From positions 186,001-250,000 of the forward strand of contig NZ_JAUSVS010000003.1 of the NCBI RefSeq assembly GCF_030814835.1: DNA of 64,000 bases, read 5' to 3'. Below are positions 60,061-64,000 of the stretch, piece after piece. The notes under the pieces were generated by a model. That model worked only from the letters and a program-made list of their open reading frames with translations. It was not told the origin of the DNA and did no database searches. Within the stretch, counting starts at the first letter, position 1. The number at the start of each line of letters is the position of its first letter. The position numbers and the translations under genes were made by a program. This DNA comes from Caulobacter ginsengisoli (GTDB taxonomy: Bacteria > Pseudomonadota > Alphaproteobacteria > Caulobacterales > Caulobacteraceae).

Positions 60061-61247
60061 TCGGCTTCGACGAGGCCTGCCGGCGGCTGGCGGCCCTCGC
60101 CACGCCGCTGGGTGTGGAGTTCGTACCCCTGGATCGGGCGGCCGGCCGCATCCTGGCCGCGCCGGTGATCGCGCGGCGGTCAGCACCGGCGGTCGAGGTT
60201 TCGGCGATGGACGGTTATGCGGTGCGCGACGCCGACCTGGCGGCGGGACCGGTGCGGCTGCGGCTGGTCGGGGAAGCCTTCGCCGGATCGGCCCCGCGCC
60301 TGGCGCCGCTCGGCGCGGGCGATTGCGTGCGCATTTTCACCGGCGCGCCGATGCCCGCCGGCGCTGACCGCGTGGTGATCCAGGAGGTCACCCGTCGCGA
60401 GGGTGAGGCCGTGCTGCTGGTCGAGCGCCCCTCGCCAGCGTGGCATGTCCGCGCGGCCGGCTCGGATTTCGCCTTGGGCGAGACGCTGCTGGACGCCAGC
60501 GTCCGGCTCTCGCCCCAGGCCCTGGTAGCCGCCGCCGCCGCCGACATCGGGGCGGTCCAGGCCTACCGCCGGCCGCGCCTGGCCTTGATCAGCACCGGCG
60601 ACGAACTCGTCGCCCCCGGTCAGGCCGCCGACGCGCCGGGAACCATCCCGGAGAGCGTTTCGTTCGGTGTCGCCGCGCTCGCTGACGCCTGGGGCGGCGA
60701 GGTGGTCTCCCGCCGGCGCCTGGGCGATGACCTGCCGGGCCTGGCCCGCGCGGCGGGCGAGGCGCTGGACGAGGCTGACGTCGTCGTGGTGACGGGTGGG
60801 GCCTCGGTGGGCGAGCGGGACTTCTCCAAGGCGATGTTCCAGTCGCACCGACTGCGCCTGGCGTTCGAAAAGGTGGCGATCAAGCCCGGCAAGCCGGTCT
60901 GGCTGGGCCGGGCGGGAAAACGGATCGTCCTGGGCCTGCCGGGCAATCCCTCCGCGGCGATGGTGACGGCCCGCCTGTTCCTGGCGCCGCTGCTGGCCGG
61001 CCTGGGTGGCCGCAGGCCCGAGGAAGCCCTGGCCTGGCGCACCATGCCCCTGCTGGCGCCGCTGGACGCCTGCGGCGACCGGGAATGCTTTCATCGGGGG
61101 CGCGGCGCCGCCGACGGGGTAAAGCCCCTGGGCAATCAGGACTCCTCGGCCCAGAAGGAACTGGCGATGGCGGATTTGCTGATCCGCCGCCGGGCCGGCG
61201 CGCGGCTCCTGCCAGCCGGCGGGCTTGTCGAGGTTCTGTCCTTCTAA
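60057..61247 (+). CDS. moeA: Molybdopterin molybdenumtransferase
   Basis: The 396-residue product has MoeA signatures: APAVEVSAMDGYAVRD, FTGAPMPAGADRVVIQE, ALISTGDELVAPGQ, VVVTGGASVGERDFSKAM and KPGKPVWLGRAGKRIVLGLP-type segments. It inserts molybdate into adenylated molybdopterin, with domains I-IV present. The GTG start at 60057 overlaps the moaB stop (GTGA); an upstream in-frame start is less likely. Confidence 0.92.
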   Translation: MIGFDEACRRLAALATPLGVEFVPLDRAAGRILAAPVIARRSAPAVEVSAMDGYAVRDADLAAGPVRLRLVGEAFAGSAPRLAPLGAGDCVRIFTGAPMPAGADRVVIQEVTRREGEAVLLVERPSPAWHVRAAGSDFALGETLLDASVRLSPQALVAAAAADIGAVQAYRRPRLALISTGDELVAPGQAADAPGTIPESVSFGVAALADAWGGEVVSRRRLGDDLPGLARAAGEALDEADVVVVTGGASVGERDFSKAMFQSHRLRLAFEKVAIKPGKPVWLGRAGKRIVLGLPGNPSAAMVTARLFLAPLLAGLGGRRPEEALAWRTMPLLAPLDACGDRECFHRGRGAADGVKPLGNQDSSAQKELAMADLLIRRRAGARLLPAGGLVEVLSF

Positions 61248-61260
61248 CACCTTAAAAATG

Positions 61261-61289
61261 GCGGCGGCGAACAGGAAGTCCGCCGCCGC
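61261..61289 (-). terminator. Hairpin downstream of ric
   Basis: GCGGCGGCG-N11-CGCCGCCGC. Read on the minus strand the stem is followed by CCATTTTTAAG, a T-run, so it is a plausible intrinsic terminator for the ric gene (stop at 61364). It also lies 13 bp after the moeA stop. Confidence 0.6.
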
Positions 61290-61298
61290 ATTAACGCC

Positions 61299-61332
61299 CA
61301 TCCCCGGTAGCGGCATTCGTACCCCGGGGATG
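61299..61332. repeat. Inverted repeat CATCCCCGG...CCGGGGATG
   Basis: Perfect 9-bp arms (61299-61307, 61324-61332) sit between the two convergent genes, next to the hairpin. Function unknown; likely part of transcription end signals. Confidence 0.45.
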
Positions 61333-61363
61333 TGGCCGGGGCTCGGGTCCGCTGCCTTGGGCG

Positions 61364-61912
61364 TCAATCCAGGAATGGCGCGAAGAGCACCTGGTTTTCG
61401 ATCTGCATATGCTCGCGCAGGTCCACATCGAGCTTGCGGCAGAGCGCGGTCAGGGCTCGCCAGGTGGCGCAGGCGCCAGGCGGATGGCTGAAGTCCTGGG
61501 TCAGGGTCCGCAGCTGCAGCAACTGGGCCTCGACGTCCTCGTGTTCGGCCATCATCCGCTGGACTGGGAAGCGGATCATCGGGCTGCCGCCGGCCAGGAT
61601 CATCGGAAACAGGACCTGCTCCTCCCGCTGCTGGTGGCTCTCCAGGTCGTCGAGCATGAAGGTCAGCAGGTCGGCGAGGCCCCGCGGGCACTCGGGCTCG
61701 GCAGCGTGCATCGCCTCGACCTTGCGGGCCAGGGCGATAGCCTGGGGCAACTCGCGGCGGTGGGGCTCATGGTACTGGGTCAGGATCAGGCCGATCAGGC
61801 TGGCCGACCTGAGGTCCGGATCGCCGTCGGGCTTGGGCGTCATCAGGGCGCAGCGGATTTGCGGCGTCGCAGCGGAATGGTTGGCCGACGAGATCGGGGG
61901 GTCTTCAAGCAC
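61364..61912 (-). CDS. Hemerythrin-type iron-sulfur cluster repair protein (RIC-like)
   Basis: The 182-residue product is a single hemerythrin-like four-helix bundle with ligand candidates H48/H51 (QYHEPHRREL) and H93/E97 (SHQQREEQVLFPMI). Further candidates are H124 (AEHEDVEA) and H168/E172 (EHMQIENQVLFAP). This matches the di-iron domain of YtfE/ScdA/DnrN. The N-terminal DUF542-type domain of YtfE is replaced by ~35 undefined residues. It repairs nitrosylated or oxidised Fe-S clusters. It is divergent from nrdJ with an FNR-type box between. Confidence 0.82.
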   Translation of the reverse strand: MLEDPPISSANHSAATPQIRCALMTPKPDGDPDLRSASLIGLILTQYHEPHRRELPQAIALARKVEAMHAAEPECPRGLADLLTFMLDDLESHQQREEQVLFPMILAGGSPMIRFPVQRMMAEHEDVEAQLLQLRTLTQDFSHPPGACATWRALTALCRKLDVDLREHMQIENQVLFAPFLD

Positions 61913-61981
61913 GGCGGACTCCTTTGATCGAACCCTAGCGGGTCTGGACCGGGTGCGCCTTGAACCGGCGCCGCCGACGGC

Positions 61982-61995
61982 TTGATGTTCCTCAA
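61982..61995. promoter_or_regulatory. FNR/FixK-type box
   Basis: TTGATGTTCCTCAA matches the TTGA-N6-TCAA core (one mismatch to TTGAY-N4-RTCAA). It lies between ric (start 61912, minus) and nrdJ (start 62095, plus) and could control either. Confidence 0.5.
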
Positions 61996-62094
61996 GCCCC
62001 GCCTTGTCGCATCGCGGGGCCGGCGCCGGCTGCGCCTCAAATGGCCTGATCCGAGAATCAGCCAGCCTCGTCCGCTTCCTGGGAGTGCATGGCG

Positions 62095-64000
62095 ATGGCG
62101 TTCGATTCTCCGCTGGCGGGCGAAATCTGGTCCAGCAAATACCGGTTCAATCCTGAAGGCATGGCAGGCGACGGGACGGTGGAGGATACTTGGTCGCGCG
62201 TGGCGGCCGCCCTCGCCGAGGCGGAAACCCCGGACCTGCGCGGGCCGATGCGCGAACGCTTCGCCGAGGCCCTGCGCGACTATCGCTTCCTGCCCGCCGG
62301 CCGGATCCTGGCCGGGGCGGGCACGGCGCGGACGGTGACGCTGTTCAACTGCTTCGTCATGGGCCGCATTCCCGACGATCTGGGCGGCATCTTCGCCCAG
62401 GTCCGCGAGGCGGCCCTGACCCTGCAGCAGGGCGGGGGCGTGGGTATGGATTTCTCCTCGATCCGCCCGGCCGGGGCGCGGGTGAGGGGCGTGGGAGCCG
62501 ACGCCTCCGGTCCGCTCAGCTTCATGGATGTTTGGGACAGCATGTGCCGCACCATTCTCTCCGCCGGCCAGCGGCGGGGGGCGATGATGGGGTGCCTGCG
62601 GATCGACCATCCCGACATCGAGGCCTTCATCGACGCCAAGCGGGAGGGGGCGCGGCTGCGCAATTTCAATCTCTCGGTCCTGGTCCCCGACGCCTTCATG
62701 CAGGCCCTGGCCGACGACACCGACTGGCCGCTGGTGTTCGAGGGCAAGGTGCAGGGGTCGGTCCGGGCGACGGAGCTGTGGGGCCGGCTGATGCGGGCCA
62801 CCTATGACGCGGCCGAGCCGGGGGTGATCTTCATCGACCGGGTGAACGCCCGCAACAACCTGGGCTACTGCGAGACCATCCTGGCCAGCAATCCCTGCGG
62901 TGAGCAGATGCTGCCGGCCTACGGCGCCTGTCTGCTGGGTTCGATCAACCTGGCGCGGCTGGTGGCGACGCCCTTCCAGCCCGGGGCGGAGCTGGACCTG
63001 GACCAGCTCTCCGCCCTGACCCGCACGGCGGTGCGCATGCTGGACAACGTCATCGACGTCTCGCGCTTTCCGCTCAAGGCCCAGGCCACCGAGGCCCGCG
63101 CCAAGCGGCGGATCGGCCTGGGGGTCACGGGCCTGGCCGACGCCCTGGTCTTCTGCGGCGTTCCCTACGGCGGCGACCGCGCCGTCGAGCTGACCGGCCA
63201 GTGGCTGGAACGGATCAAGCGCGAGGCCTATCGCGCCTCGGCCGAACTGGCGGCCGAGAAGGGCGTCTTTCCCCTCTATGACCCCGCCATCCTGGACCGG
63301 CCCAATCTCCTTGAGCTCGATTCCGAGACCCGCGAGCTGATCGCCAGGCACGGCCTGCGCAACGGCTGCCTGACCTCCATCGCCCCGACCGGCACCACCT
63401 CGCTGCTGGCCGGCAACGTCTCGTCGGGCATCGAGCCGGTATTCGCCTATGCCTATGTCCGCAAGGTGCGCCAGCCGGACGGCTCCCAGCGGGAGGAGCC
63501 GGTCGAGGACTATGCGCTGTCGGTGTGGAAGCGGCTGCATGGCGATGCTCCGCCCCCGGAGGATGTCTTCGTCAGCGCCCAGACCCTCACCCCTCAGGCC
63601 CATGTCCGCATGCAGGCCGCCGCCCAGGCTCACGTCGACAGCTCGATCTCCAAGACCGTCAACTGCCCGGCCGACATCGGCTTCGAGGACTTCAGCGACA
63701 TCTACCGGCTGGGCTGGCGCAGCGGCTGCAAGGGGATGACCACCTATCGGCCCAACGCCATCACCGGCTCGGTGCTCTCGGTCGAGCCGGCGCTGGCGCC
63801 CGCCGACGGCCCGGTCCTGATCCCCCGGCCCGAGGCCCTGGAGGGCGCCACCTACAAGCTGGTCTGGCCCGAAAGCGCCCATGCCGTCTATGTCACCCTC
63901 AACGATGTCGAGGACGGTGGCGTGCGGCGGCCGTTCGAGATCTTCATCAACTCCAAGAACATGGACCACTACGCCTGGACGCTGGGCCTGACCCGGATGA
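62095..64000 (+). CDS. nrdJ: Adenosylcobalamin-dependent class II ribonucleotide reductase, 3' truncated
   Basis: The frame stays open to the window end; 635 residues are visible. It has the class II signatures: LPAGRILAGAGT, FNCFVMGRIPDDLGGIF, GGGVGMDFSSIRPAGARVRG, the active-site loop ASNPCGEQMLPAYGACLLG (C268, E270), and KRRIGLGVTGLADAL. It converts ribonucleotides to deoxyribonucleotides with B12, without oxygen. The start at 62095 was chosen because GGGAG at 62081 is 9 nt upstream; an ATG at 62089 is too close to it. The FNR-type box upstream fits use under low oxygen. Confidence 0.93.
   Translation, partial: MAFDSPLAGEIWSSKYRFNPEGMAGDGTVEDTWSRVAAALAEAETPDLRGPMRERFAEALRDYRFLPAGRILAGAGTARTVTLFNCFVMGRIPDDLGGIFAQVREAALTLQQGGGVGMDFSSIRPAGARVRGVGADASGPLSFMDVWDSMCRTILSAGQRRGAMMGCLRIDHPDIEAFIDAKREGARLRNFNLSVLVPDAFMQALADDTDWPLVFEGKVQGSVRATELWGRLMRATYDAAEPGVIFIDRVNARNNLGYCETILASNPCGEQMLPAYGACLLGSINLARLVATPFQPGAELDLDQLSALTRTAVRMLDNVIDVSRFPLKAQATEARAKRRIGLGVTGLADALVFCGVPYGGDRAVELTGQWLERIKREAYRASAELAAEKGVFPLYDPAILDRPNLLELDSETRELIARHGLRNGCLTSIAPTGTTSLLAGNVSSGIEPVFAYAYVRKVRQPDGSQREEPVEDYALSVWKRLHGDAPPPEDVFVSAQTLTPQAHVRMQAAAQAHVDSSISKTVNCPADIGFEDFSDIYRLGWRSGCKGMTTYRPNAITGSVLSVEPALAPADGPVLIPRPEALEGATYKLVWPESAHAVYVTLNDVEDGGVRRPFEIFINSKNMDHYAWTLGLTRM

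Overview
The window is high-GC DNA (coding third positions almost all G or C) with alphaproteobacterial gene content. The genes present (MocR regulator, FixK/FNR-type sites, TMEM175-like channel, DUF885 peptidase, TrmL, two-partner secretion, class II ribonucleotide reductase) fit a free-living Caulobacteraceae-like organism (Caulobacter/Phenylobacterium type). That placement is inference: no rRNA or taxonomic marker is present. No tRNA, rRNA, insertion sequence, integrase or CRISPR array was seen.

Layout. 0-3.5 kb: the 3' part of a TpsB outer-membrane transporter, then a secreted Gly/Ala-rich repeat protein. 3.5-7 kb: a PNPOx-like protein divergent from a MocR regulator, and a Gfo/Idh/MocA oxidoreductase. 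7-14 kb: a low-oxygen island (small lipoprotein, Zn alcohol dehydrogenase, universal stress protein, flavodoxin-fold oxidoreductase, PEP synthase, PfkB, PAS protein) whose intergenic gaps carry TTGA-N6-TCAA boxes. 14-25 kb: housekeeping and accessory genes (Nudix, MFS, MDR reductase, TMEM175, two tandem Cys-motif membrane proteins, transglutaminase, enoyl-CoA hydratase, an MBL hydrolase/zinc-metallopeptidase pair, TrmL). 25-30 kb: a minus-strand tpsB-tpsA-L,D-transpeptidase operon with an AT-rich upstream region. 30-33.3 kb: DUF885 peptidase and two small or unrecognised proteins.

33.4-56.9 kb is the centrepiece: a single 20-gene minus-strand operon, mostly joined by 1-8 nt overlaps, encoding an extracellular contractile injection system (eCIS, PVC/Afp-like). 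In transcription order it encodes: unknown protein, sheath, tube, zinc-ribbon baseplate-like protein, proline-rich protein, Pvc16-type terminator, AAA+ ATPase, 74-aa protein, Pvc7-type tube adaptor, LysM-like protein, gp27-like hub, gp5-like spike, PAAR-like tip, gp25 wedge, two baseplate-J-type proteins, gpI-like tail protein, DUF6519 beta-helix protein, and two probable cargo proteins. One cargo candidate has DUF4157 plus a second HE-type motif; the other is JAB-like. The two share an N-terminal GNQAxLRxL element. Capsid, portal, terminase, integrase and lysis genes are absent, which argues for an eCIS rather than a prophage.

57-64 kb: a long non-coding stretch, GST and SnoaL-like genes, a molybdenum-cofactor operon (moaD-like, moaB, moeA), a hemerythrin-type RIC protein, and the start of nrdJ (cut by the window end). 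Boxes resembling those of the 7-14 kb island precede moaD and lie between ric and nrdJ, so both regions may belong to one oxygen-responsive regulon.
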